DNA of 22,609 nucleotides from Oppiella nova (lineage: Eukaryota > Arthropoda > Arachnida > Sarcoptiformes > Oppiidae), in NCBI GenBank assembly GCA_905397405.1, contig CAJPVJ010000589.1:1-22609 (forward strand). Reading direction: 5' to 3'. The position numbers and the translations under genes were made by a program. A model generated the notes under the pieces. That model was given only the letters and a program-made list of their open reading frames with translations. It was not told the DNA's origin and did not search any database. Positions 11,067-20,866 of this stretch are shown piece after piece. Position 1 is the first letter of the stretch. The number at the start of each line of letters is the position of its first letter.

Positions 11067-11893
11067 TTATAAATTATAGGCATATGGATAGGGTAGTGTG
11101 CGGTTATATACGAAGTCCCAGGTGAAATCCACGGGAGGCAACCGCACTCTCATCCGGGTGTTTGGGTCTCTATACGGCGAATGACTCCTATTGTGGACAA
11201 TCAAATCGGACACCTTTTTCGGGTCCACATCAGTGCCATAAAACCCATAATAGCAATACTTTTTCATATTAGGATCCCTATTTGTCCAACCTTGCACATA
11301 TGCACATGCATTACCATGGTCATTCACATCATCAGTCTTATTAGTCGTGAATTGCTGCACATATCGACGCCTTTCATCCATAGTGTTATCCTTGCGATTA
11401 AATCCGCGACAATATATGACTAAATTCTTGGGCAATGATAGCAGTTGCGGCCAATATATGTCAGCCCTCGGAGTCTTCAACTCCCGGTCCCCTCGGGTCC
11501 GATCCCTTTGTTCTTGAGTCATAGGACTCCATATGAATTCCAGCCATAACTCAAACGGACTGTTCGGTGATCTCATGGCCCGACATATCATTGTATTGAT
11601 TATTAATTCAGTCACAGGTATCTCACATTTCAGGTATAAGACCCGTAGTGGTGGACAGTTGTTTATAAGGGCACACAAAGTCGTGTCTGTAAATCCAGCC
11701 GTAATGTAAGGTTTCATGAATATTCTTAACACTCGTATTGATTGCAACTTTGATAATGAATTCAATGTTTGATTTGTGAGCCGTTGTTGTGTTTTCACTA
11801 CTAATTGACGTATTAGTGGACAGTAGTGTTGAATATCTTGAATGTGGCCGTCACTCAAGTCCTTGTAAAGGATGTGGAGGTCTGTCAAGTGTT
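11067..11893 (-). pseudogene. F-box/LRR fragment F4, 5'-truncated
   Basis: An open frame covering the second half of an F-box/LRR gene: about 273 codons beginning at LTDLHILYKDLSDGHIQDIQHYCPLIRQLVVK and running to a stop at 11067. It lacks the F-box exon and the first part of exon 2. A stop lies just upstream in frame, where the sequence switches to the truncated PEP-synthase-like copy. It is a divergent paralogue of F1-F3, with a longer C-terminal tail that continues past YGTDVDPKKVSDLI through an Arg/Pro/Tyr-rich segment (DPNTRMRVRLPPVDFTWDF) ending in PYAYNL. The frame is otherwise open over more than 800 nt, so truncation looks recent. The upstream half is not in the window. No start codon or promoter of its own is evident, so I call it a gene fragment. 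Confidence 0.8.
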
Positions 11894-11896
11894 ACG
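11892..11896. other. Inner breakpoint of the inverted duplication
   Basis: Read on the minus strand, exon 5 of the right PEP-synthase-like copy follows the left copy up to GATATCG, then switches within one or two bases to F-box/LRR sequence (AACACTTGAC). Both genes are cut here. There is no inserted transposon end or target-site duplication, and only one or two bases are ambiguous, which fits end joining or template switching, or an assembly join. Confidence 0.8.
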
Positions 11897-14325
11897 ATAT
11901 CCCTGGCGTTTCCGTAGTGTTTGTGAATCTATTCGTGAATTAGGGGTTAATTATGGATTCAATACTTATTATGGATTATAAATACGAACTCGAAGTCCAA
12001 TGTCGGCCAAACGGATCAGATGATCATCACTGACACAGCAATTACTCGGGTCGTCCACCTCTTCCTCAACAGTACCTCCGCTATCAGACAACTTGATTAA
12101 TGTCTTCTTCTGTCCGATCACTTTAGATTCAATCCCATTGACACGTCTTCGTGTGGACAGAGAGTTGGACTCAATATTGACGGACACTTTGATTGTGTCT
12201 GGTTCTGAAGACGCCGACACCACTGACTATCAAAATATAGTTCAAAATTACTATAATTATCAACAAATTGGTATGTCTTTGACGCCTCACTTCTCCTAAT
12301 CCATAGTTTGCTGTAATCTCCAGATGTCTCTCATCGCCGGTCATGGGATCACATGTGAACATAACGCCCGCTGATTGGCAGTCAATCATCTCCTGTATGA
12401 CGACAGCCATCGGACTATTGATAGGCTGTCCGTAACCTCTCTTATACTGGACGGCGATGTGCGAGAACTGTGAGGACCAACACATCATCACCGATGAGTA
12501 GATCTCCTCAAGACCTCTGACGCCTAAGTATGTGGACATCTGTCCAGCGGCTGACATCTCCTCCGAGTCCTCCGAAGCGCCCGAAGATCTGACGGCAAAT
12601 TGTTTTGTCTCAAAATCGTTGAAATTTTCGCTTAATTTATGTTTTATATCTTGTTTTATAACTTGTGGTAAACTATGAGCTGATATTGAATTCATTAGTT
12701 CATCGCATTTAGTCTTCAGCTCTTTCGGTGATAATTGTGTGGATTCTTCCAGTTCTTGGATCTCTTGCAACAGTTCTTTGTGGTCACGAAGAAGTCGCTG
12801 ATAGGCATAAGTGGTGACAATCACACCATTCGGTACAATGAATTGGTTTTCATAGTCTTCTTTAACTATATCTTCGGACAAACTCTTGAGAACCGCTAAA
12901 GAACTCCCTTTACCTCCGCTTAAGTCAACTCTTTTGGCATTTTCTTCTCTCAAACTCAATACAAGTGATGAATCATTTGTTACAGAATTTACAAAATCAT
13001 AAGTTTTGACAGATTCTTGAAATTGTGTCTCATTTTCATCTAATATATAACACATTCCTTCCGATTCATTGATTAAAAGTCTTTTCGCAAAACTGTTTCC
13101 ATGTTTTTCGATAACAAAATTATAATCTTTGTCGTCAAAAGTTGCCGAAAAATGAATTAAACTCTTGTCCAATATTTCAGTAAAGTCTGTTCCCTTTAGT
13201 GATAATTTCTTGAGCTTCAAAAAGTGTCCACTTTTTCTGAATAGGTATCCAAAACGATATTCACTCGCATTTTGATGGCAAACAAATCCCAAATGAAAAC
13301 CAATTCCTAAGTAAATAATTATTTTAATTATTATTTTCATATATTTAGTCATTTATCCAGAATATTCTGTACCGTCTTTAGTGTATCCGAAAAATCTTTT
13401 AATATTCCTATGAATAGGTTTGTTTTGTAAATACTTTTTGCTCATAGATCCCCAGAAGTATAGCTCCCTTTCATTTGTCAACTCTTCCCCGAAAGTACCC
13501 TTTATTTGTCCGAATTGCTCGAATCGGTCCTCAAATCGGTTGTCACTTGTGTCCGATTTTGGTGATAATGCCATCTCTTTGGCCATAAAGTGATCGTCAA
13601 AGTCGTGGGTGAAGTCGTAAACTCTTGAGACGGCATACCATAGGAACCGGAAGCGCACGTAAACTAATTGGTTGTCATTTTTGGAGAGATATCCCCTAAA
13701 CTTAATCCGTTTGCGTCTGAACGGAGTATTGATCTCTAGTCCGAGTCCACCCATTCTGTACTCATTGGGCCGATACTCAACCTCCGAGTCCTCCTCTAAG
13801 GTATAGGTATTACTGTTGTTGTCATCAAATCTAAGACTTATAGATGCTTTGACCCGATTGTCCACTCCTTTTGGTCTCCATTTGATTGCTATATAAATGT
13901 TTTGTTTCGATGAATTCACGCCATATATCAACAAATTCTCGCTTTTATTCTGGTATTTGTTTGAATGAAAATTAATTTATAAATTAATTAAAATTCTTAT
14001 TAATATAATAAGTTTGTACAAATTTTACATGAATTTATACTTAAAATAAAATTATTATAATACAAGTAATAAAATATTTGGTAAATACCAGAGAGGGTAA
14101 GTCGTATTGCCATTCGTGTGGGAATGGTAACAGTCCCGAGTGGTGGACCTCATCCCTGTACAAGTCATGTGTCACTATTCTGTTGCACTTGTGTTGTCTT
14201 CTTCTGGACCATAGTTTCCATAATTGAGATAAATATCTAAACCACTGGCCATTGATTTGCTCATTTAGTTTAAATAATTTGTTTGCAAATATAGTCATAG
14301 CAGGGATTGATATTAAAAGTCCCAT
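11895..14325 (-). pseudogene. PEP-synthase-like gene, truncated right-arm copy
   Basis: Mirror copy of the 5' half of the full gene. Exons: 14325-14089, 13949-13373, 13306-12291, 12226-11990 and 11928-11895 (cut short). Introns are 139, 66, 64 and 61 nt, all GT-AG, equal in length to the left copy except intron 1. All recognisable frames are open. It keeps the N-terminal region and most of the ATP-binding domain (GGKGSS, RSSGASEDSEEMSAAGQ, AGVMFTCDPMTGD, GLGE, then SVVSASSEPDT). It stops before DIEWG and lacks the whole middle domain and the phosphohistidine domain. Read through the junction, the frame adds about 14 unrelated residues after RDI and then stops (about 714 aa). Without the swivelling His it cannot do the family's phosphotransfer. 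An expressed ATP-binding fragment is possible, but I favour a broken duplicate. Confidence 0.85.
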
Positions 14326-15637
14326 AACTTAACAAAAAGTTTATAATTATAAATATAATTTTTTTATTAAAAAAATAAAACACTTCTAAATAGTATTAGA
14401 TGTTATATTAAATAATAAAAGTGTAAAAACTATTTTCTTTTATATGATTTTACTGGAAAATATTTGTATTACTGTATATTCATTTGAATCAAATAATTTG
14501 ATTGGTTGTGAAAGTCCTAGTTGTACTAAAACTTAGTTATAGATAATAAGAAGTCTAAAAATGATGGCAATTATACACAAGTATTTCATAATGTTTTCAG
14601 CATCAATACTTATCTAACTAAAGATACAATTGTAGTCAATACAACATTAATAGTTAGAAAAATAATTATAAGTAGTTAGAGTTTTAATGATAATAGTCCT
14701 AGATGCACTAAAATAACATTAAGTGTACCTAAAATTTATTTCGGTCTAGTACACAATATAATGAATTGTTTATCTACATTTTATTTAATTAATTCAATTC
14801 AACCAATATTTTACAGTTATTATTAATTCAATTAATTTACTTAAAATAATATGTATAACGAATTTTTTAAAAAGGTTACAGAATATGAATAAAAATTTTA
14901 TTTATTTTGAAGTTTACATTTTTGAAGAATAATTATTTTTTAATCGTTTTGCATAGATATATGGATAGTTTAGTTTTCAAGTGTTCAATGTAAATTTTGC
15001 GTATAATTTTTATTAAGTTAGAATAAGTTATTAATTTGTTAATTAGTGTTAAATGCTTATTATAAATAATTTCATAAATTATCTTAATTCAAAATTCTTG
15101 AAAATTATGTAGCGCCACACTTTATCTAGTATATAAGAATTTGTTTCAAGGTTATTATTGTTAATACAGTACAGTATCATAGTATATTTATGCAAGTATT
15201 ACGACTAGTATTATAATATATCATACAAACAGTATATATTTTTAATAACAATAGCATTCCAGGTAACTTATCAGATATTATAAATTATGCTCAACTATTA
15301 CCTAAATATTGTAGAGATATTTACAGGGTAACATTAGTGCAATAAATTATTGTTTATGAATTATTATTTAAAATGAGTTTGTATAGATATATATCTCAAT
15401 GAGAAATAAGAAGTATCTAATACAACTAAAAGTGAATGTATTTTGTATGGTTTACTTTAACTAGCACAAACATTGCGTGAATGTCATAGTAATAACTATT
15501 GCACACATAAATAGACATTTAAAGGCGTTTTATTCAACATATTTGTTGTTTAAGGAATATTCATTAAAATATATTTTCTCGTTTGTACATATTTGTGATT
15601 GTTAAATATAACTTATTTTAGATTAATTTATACGAAA
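14326..15637. other. Divergent intergenic region, right-arm copy
   Basis: About 1.3 kb of AT-rich DNA between the truncated PEP-synthase-like copy (-) and F2 (+), aligned in reverse with 2434-3692. It should hold both promoters. Similarity is patchy with many small indels, stronger near 15440-15525, close to the F-box start, and near 14330-14420, close to the other start. No open frame, RNA gene or transposon seen. Confidence 0.6.
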
Positions 15638-17309
15638 ATGTCATTTAATTTTGACGACGATTTATGTCAACTAATCCTATCATACCTACCACTGGAGGAT
15701 AGGGTACGACTGGAGTGTATGAGCAAACAGTGGCACCGATTCATGTATAAGAGTGTCAATGAGTTAACACATCCCGTGTGGAGCACTCACTGGACTTATA
15801 TGTATAAAGATGTGGACACAAAGTTACAAATATCTGAAAAGTTGCTCAAAAAATGTAAATTTTTGGGCGAATTAAAGGTTTGGCCGGTTTGTGACCAACG
15901 AGTACTGCAAATGATTGCACAGAATTGCTATCAATTGTATGAAATTGACTGTCGTTTTGATCATAACTCGCAGAATATTCCCGAATATATTTGGAGAGAA
16001 TTTGCCCACAATTGCGGCAAAAAATTGAAAACTATTACAATAAGGAAAAACAGTCCTGAAACCTTTCACTCGGGTATTTAATATATTGTGATTTATTTTT
16101 AATTTGATAAAATTTTTAATTTATAACTTTTAATTTTTAGACATATTTCTGTCACATCTTATAAACTACGAGCCCTTCTATGCAAAGGTACGGAATATTA
16201 GTATAGGAATTGATCGTCAAAATGGTTTAAATCTATTGAGACAATTGACTGACAAATATAAGGATTCAATTACTTCATTGCAATTGGAGTTAAATTTTAA
16301 AACAAATTTTAAGAAATTCAATGAAACACTTGAAGTGATTTCAAACTTTCATAGACTGAAGGCATTGAAAGTAATACTGGAATCCAATGAAGTATTTGAT
16401 GTGGACTTGAATTTTGGCACTAAATTATTGTCCGATAATTGTCTGCAATTGAAGTCACTATCACTAGAAATTATGGAGAATATCAGATGTGGTCCTATCC
16501 TCTCAAGTCTATCAACTCTTATTTGTGTTGAGTCTCTGAATATACAAATCAGATCCCCGGCCATAGCGTTGGGATCATTGGAGGCATTGAAGTCTATGAA
16601 AAGCTTGACTGAACTCCAGATTATATACAAGAATTTAAATGATGAACACATGCGAGACATTCAACACTACTGTCCACTAATACAACGATTAGTACTGAAA
16701 ACACAACAAAAGCTCACAAATAAAACATTGCTTTCATTATCAAAATTACAATCAATACAAGTGTTAAGAATATTCTCAATGCCTTTCACTATGACTGACT
16801 TATCGGACACCGGAATCTGTGCTCTGATTAACAACTGTCCACTTCTACGATCATTAATCCTAAAATGTGGGGTAAGAGTGACTGAGTTAACACTCAATAC
16901 ACTGCAATCCCGAGCCATAAGATCACCGGACAGTCGGTTTGAGTTCAGTTTCTGTTGGAAGAGGACTGAAGAGCAAAGCAAAAGACTGGAAGACAACCAG
17001 AATTTCACGAAAGCCGACATATTTTGGCCACAATTGCTATCATTGCCCAAGAATTTAGTCATATATTGTCGCGAGTACTTCACGGGCAGGTGTGGCACTA
17101 TGAGGGTGTCTGAGCGTCATATGTATGGACAGCTATTTGTCACTAATAAGACCAATGACCTAAATGATCAAGATAATGTGCATTACCTCATGAATAGAAG
17201 TGAGACCAGTTATCACACGAAAAAGTACTGTTTTTATGGTGATGTGGATCCAAACAAAATATCAGACATGATTTATTACAAAATTAATCATATACCTGAT
17301 AACAATTAA
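15638..17309 (+). CDS. F-box / leucine-rich-repeat protein F2
   Basis: Two exons, 15638-16073 and 16141-17309, with a 67-nt GT-AG intron (16074-16140) splitting a codon after its first base. The spliced junction reads HSG-DIFLSHL. The product is 534 aa, the same length as F1, of which it is the mirror copy; about 28 of the last 357 residues differ. Residues about 4-45 are the F-box (DDDLCQLILSYLPLEDRVRLECMSKQW), followed by leucine-rich repeats and a C-terminal tail with KKYCFYGDVDPNK. I chose the ATG at 15638 because F3 begins at the same residue. The frame is intact and differences from F1 are spread along the protein, so both copies look like working genes. Predicted role: substrate receptor of an SCF-type ubiquitin ligase. 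It is convergent with GMC2, 280 bp away. Confidence 0.89.
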
Positions 17310-17403
17310 AATTACTCTAGAATTCCAGCAATAATATTATGTATCATTTAACTTATTATGATTATGGATTATTTTGATTCACAATTGAGTCAATTTGATT
17401 ATT

Positions 17404-17409
17404 AATAAA
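17404..17409 (+). terminator. Poly(A) signal of F2
   Basis: AATAAA 95 nt after the F2 stop, matching the position of the minus-strand signal after F1 (665-670). Confidence 0.45.
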
Positions 17410-17484
17410 TTGTAGATGTTTATTGATTTTTTATTTAAATGATATTTATGCAATAGTAAATAAATTAATTATATAGCTAAATAG

Positions 17485-17490
17485 TTTATT
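17485..17490 (-). terminator. Poly(A) signal of GMC2
   Basis: Minus-strand AATAAA 100 nt past the GMC2 stop, conserved with 584-589 after GMC1. Confidence 0.5.
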
Positions 17491-17589
17491 GCTTAACTAT
17501 ATTAATAAACAAGATTTAATAAAGCACACTACAAGTACTACAAATACAATATATGAACATTGTGATTTCAAATCAAATCTATCGGTACT

Positions 17590-19504
17590 TTATTTCAAAT
17601 TATAAGCATCTTTGATAAATTGCGAGCACTTGTAGCCAACGGTTATGGAGGCGGACGCAGTGTTAGAGTTGGGAACCATTGGGAACACAGAGGCGTCGCA
17701 TACCCTGAGGTTCTTCGCGTACTTAACCCTCAACTGGGGGTCGACCACAACATCGGGTCTGTCTATTGAGCCCATACGACAACTGCCGGACGTGTGGAAA
17801 GTGGTGTCCGTATTATACTTCATGTAGCATAACAACCCCTCTGTGCACTCGTAAATATATCTCCCGGTGCACACCGGACAGCCATAATCAGATAATTTTG
17901 GTAGTATTACATAATTAGCAAGTTGGGTTTTCTCAAATATATAAAATTGCATCCTGGTTGATTCTAATGCATTCTCTACATCTTCCGGATGGGAAAACCA
18001 GTTTGGGTTCAGTAATGGATGAACCCTGGGATCGGTTGACTGTAGGCGTACTGTACCACGACTTTTGATACGAACTAAATTAGCAGTGTTATATATTGTG
18101 CCATTAAATAGTTTATAAAATAGGTTAACATTAGGCCATAATATGTCCCTGTTACTTTGTGTGCTAAACAATAATGCAACATTTGCGTGCTGTGCTAGTA
18201 TACCACCTTGCTCATAGTATAATTCACTCAACTGTTTTATGTTAATCTTTCCAATTTCATTTGTGAGATACAAGTACTCGGGTTTAACTCTTGGAGTCAA
18301 CGCCATATTTGGATGATTAACATAATTGTCACCAACCGGTAGATCCAATAGAACTGGAATTCCTAGACTTTGTAAGTGATCTCTGGGACCCACACCCGAC
18401 AACATTAATAATTGTGGGCTATTTATGGCACCTAAAGTAAATCATATATTATTTAAAATAGTATGAAAGTTGTTTTTGTGTAATAATTACCGCCGGAAAC
18501 GATAACCTCTTTGTTAGCGTAAACTCTATACTCGATATCATTCCTAATAAACTCCACTCCAATAGCTGTCAACCCATTGAATAGTATTCTTGAGACCAAT
18601 GCTTTGCAAACGATATGCAGATTGTCTTCGTGNCTTTGTTAGCGTAAACTCTATACTCGATATCATTCCTAATAAACTCCACTCCAATAGCTGTCAACCC
18701 ATTGAATAGTATTCTTGAGACCAATGCTTTGCAAACGATATGCAGATTGTCTTCGTGTGGGTTCGGGTCCACGAATGCATTACCCGTTCCCGACCTAAAC
18801 CCCTGTCCCGTTATAAATGACTGGATCAACGTATATCCCTCTTGATTCGCACCATTGATATCCGTATAACTATATCCCAATCCATTTAATGCTTCATATA
18901 TTACATCAAATATTTTATCAGGACTTTTAGGCGTTGACACTTCATAACCAGGTGCTCAAGGCACTATAGGCCCTAATGAGAGCTGTTGTCAGCCTAGCCA
19001 TAATAAGAGGGTAAGGAATTTGTGACCGTTGTTTAGGAATATTGAGGAACCGACAGCACCGTATGTATTAACCCACTCGTCATAACCCCGACGATTACCC
19101 CGATTATAGATCATCCCATTATGTGTAGTACTGCCTCCCAATGTCTTCCCTTTGGGCTCCTTAACCCGACCCCCAGGGTATTGAAGTCCAAAATTAGGCC
19201 TGGGTTCAGAATAATAGTCCCAATAATTAATTCCATTGGCGTATATGTATTCAGTCATAGCGGGAATATCGTTATAGACGGCACTCTGAGCACCTCCTGC
19301 CTCCAGCAACAGAACCCGCACTGACTTGCATTCACTGAGTTTGTTGGCCACCACAGCACCGGCAGCTCCGGCGCCTACTACTATAAAGTCGTACGTGTTA
19401 TCCCATGTCTCTCGTGATGCCGTCCTGTCGTGAATTAATTGTCTCTGAGCCGTAATCCACGAGAGCACCAGTAGTTTGTATGTTAACAAAGATATTCCGA
19501 CCAT
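17590..19504 (-). CDS. GMC oxidoreductase 2 (intact after discounting two sequence defects)
   Basis: Exon 1 is 19504-18491 and exon 2 is 18431-17590, with a 59-nt GT-AG intron; the junction recreates SGG-AINSPQLLMLSGVGP. Exon 1 contains two anomalies: a 124-base exact repeat around an N (18509-18757) and a stretch that is the unreversed complement of its paralogue (18943-19047). Discounting the 125 extra bases and reading the latter as in GMC3, the frame is continuous and gives 576 aa, a normal GMC length. The N-terminus is hydrophobic (residues 3-18), possibly a signal peptide. The FAD-binding motif GAGAAG is at 44-49 with an acidic ribose contact at LEAGG (about 68). GMC signature GKTLGGSTTHNGMIYNRG starts near 118. 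The catalytic His (HTSGSCRMG) is near 509 and Asn (PNSNTASAS) near 551-553. The family oxidises alcohols or sugars with FAD; the substrate is unknown. Arthropods commonly carry GMC clusters. Confidence 0.85.
18509..18757. repeat. Exact 124-bp tandem duplication around a single N (assembly gap)
   Basis: Bases 18509-18632 and 18634-18757 are identical, separated only by N at 18633. It lies inside exon 1 of GMC2, where a true duplication would break the reading frame; removing one copy plus the N restores it. An exact overlap on both sides of an N is what two contig ends look like when an overlap of about k-mer size was not merged. Confidence 0.93.
18943..19047. other. Unreversed-complement segment in GMC2
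   Basis: Read left to right on the plus strand, this 105-base segment is the base-by-base complement of 22505-22609 in the same left-to-right direction, with no mismatch that I can find. Neighbouring bases match directly: 18831-18942 equals 22393-22504, and after 19047 normal GMC coding resumes (GAVG, then the first base of a Trp codon). It is therefore not an inversion, which would give the reverse complement. Read as in GMC3, it supplies the expected residues WSYKDLLPVFKEWEN and onward. Confidence 0.95.
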
Positions 19505-20033
19505 CGTCTTTAATTAAAGTATATATTTTACAAATACTTTTATTTGTTTATTGTACAACTGTGTTGTTTGTATGTCATGATATTATTATGAAACAAACAT
19601 TTAATATAATTGTTTTAATGTTATAAATAGACTCACAATATGTTGATTTGAGGGTAAATTAGTTTAATTACTAAAAATGCTTTCATAGAGTAACTGTTTT
19701 TTTCTAATGTCACATGTACAAACTATTAGAAATAAATAATATCTAAAACATTATATTTGTCTCAAATTTAATATAATTTATGATTTCCATAACAAATAAT
19801 ATATTATTAAACAATCTAATTAATATTCTCAAATATTGATGGATAGTTATATTCATAAAAGCTACCATGGTCATTAGTATTAGTACCATTATCAGTACCT
19901 TCATTGTCATTATATTATAGTTATTCAAATTATTAAACCTAACGAAATCTTTTGATAAATATAAAATTATTTCATCTCAATGCTCTACTTTATCATATTC
20001 ACCTGGATTATCCTCAACACTAAAAATGATTTA
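19505..20033. other. Intergenic region upstream of GMC2
   Basis: About 530 bp, AT-rich, between the GMC2 start and the end of fragment GMC4; it presumably holds the GMC2 promoter. A 61-codon minus-strand open frame (19743-19928) is rich in Met, Ile and Asn from low-complexity DNA and is not a credible gene. Nothing else seen. Confidence 0.5.
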
Positions 20034-20388
20034 TTATAAACCATAATACTGTTTGATAAAATGGGCGCATTTATAGGCCACTGTTATAGTGGGGGCCGCG
20101 GTGTTGGAGTTGGAAATCGTTGGGAATATCGATGAATCACAAACCTTAAGGTTTTTCACATTTTTAACCCTCAACTGGGGGTCGACCACAACATCGGGTC
20201 TGTCTATTGAGCCCATACGACGACTACCCCCGGGATGATAGGAACCGGAGCTATAGTATTGTACGAAGCATTTCAAACCTTCTGTACACTCATACGTATA
20301 CCTGCCCGGGCATACTGGACAGCCTATTTTGGCAAATAAATCGGCGGGAGGTTGCATATCTATAAAACTTTCATAACTGATGATGAGA
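20034..20388 (-). pseudogene. GMC oxidoreductase fragment GMC4 (C-terminal end only)
   Basis: About 118 codons homologous to the C-terminus of the other GMC genes, from roughly SYESFIDMQPPADLFAKIGCPVC to the stop. It keeps the cysteine-rich stretch (CPVCPGRYTYECTEGLKC), the active-site His (YHPGGSRRMGS, where the usual GSC has become GSR) and the terminal Asn region (ISNSNTAAPTITVAYK). It is a distinct, more divergent paralogue, ending KQYYGL. Upstream, at about 20388, similarity stops abruptly against F-box fragment F5 in the opposite orientation. No FAD-binding half is attached, so it is a gene relic, although this part of the frame is still open. Confidence 0.8.
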
Positions 20389-20866
20389 TATAAACAACTG
20401 TCCACCACAACGGGTCTTATACCTGAAATGTTGGGTAACTGTGACTGAGTTAACACTCAATAACCTGTAGTGTCGGGCCATGAGATCACCGGACAGTCGG
20501 TTTGAGTTCAGTTTCTGTTGGAAGAGGACTGAAGAGCAAAGCAAAAGACTGGAAAACAATCAGAATTTCACGAAATCCGACATATTTTGGCCACAATTGC
20601 TATTATTGCCCAACAATTTAGTCATATATTGTCGCGAGTACTTCACGGGCAGGTGTGGCACTATGAGGGTGTTTGACCGTCATATGTATGGACAGCTATT
20701 TGTGACTAATAAGACCAATGACCTAAATGATCAAGATAATGTGCATTACCTCATGGATAGAAGCGAGACCAGTTATCACACGAAAAAGTACTGTTATTTT
20801 GGTGATGTGGATACAAAAATTTCAAATTACTCTAGAATTGCAGCAATAATATTCTGTACCATTTAA
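20389..20866 (+). pseudogene. F-box/LRR fragment F5, mosaic
   Basis: This contains the C-terminal part of an F-box/LRR gene without an F-box. It starts abruptly at about 20389. The first 100 bases resemble the F4/F3 lineages (CCACAACGGGTCTTATACCTG, GTGTCGGGCCATGAGATCACC) and include an in-frame stop near 20467. From about 20497 the sequence becomes nearly identical to F2 (RFEFSFCWKRTEEQSKRLE and on to TKKYCYFGDVD). The 3' end has lost about 50 bases relative to F2, removing the normal tail, and the F2 3' untranslated sequence follows directly at 20825-20876. It is best explained as a duplicated fragment with gene conversion or a second junction near 20480-20500. Confidence 0.8.

Larger units (their letters stand above)
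11895..18073. repeat. Right arm of the large inverted duplication
   Basis: Reverse-complement partner of 1-6364, with gene order and exon-intron layout conserved: truncated PEP-synthase-like gene (-), intergenic region, F2 (+), GMC2 3' part (-). The unduplicated spacer between the arms is about 5.5 kb (6365-11894). The GMC gene continues past 18073 beyond what the left window edge allows to be compared. Confidence 0.9.

Noticed and set aside
16667-17098. Long antisense open frame in F2, also present antisense to F1 (973-1404)
   Set aside because: Its conservation is explained by conservation of the F-box gene on the other strand; no motif and no splice logic of its own.
18943-19047. Ordinary inversion or frameshift inside GMC2
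   Set aside because: The reverse complement does not match the paralogue; only the complement read in the same direction does, and over the full 105 bases.
19743-19928. 61-codon hydrophobic open frame
   Set aside because: Built from low-complexity ATT/CAT-rich DNA, without homology to anything I recognise and without a counterpart elsewhere in the window.
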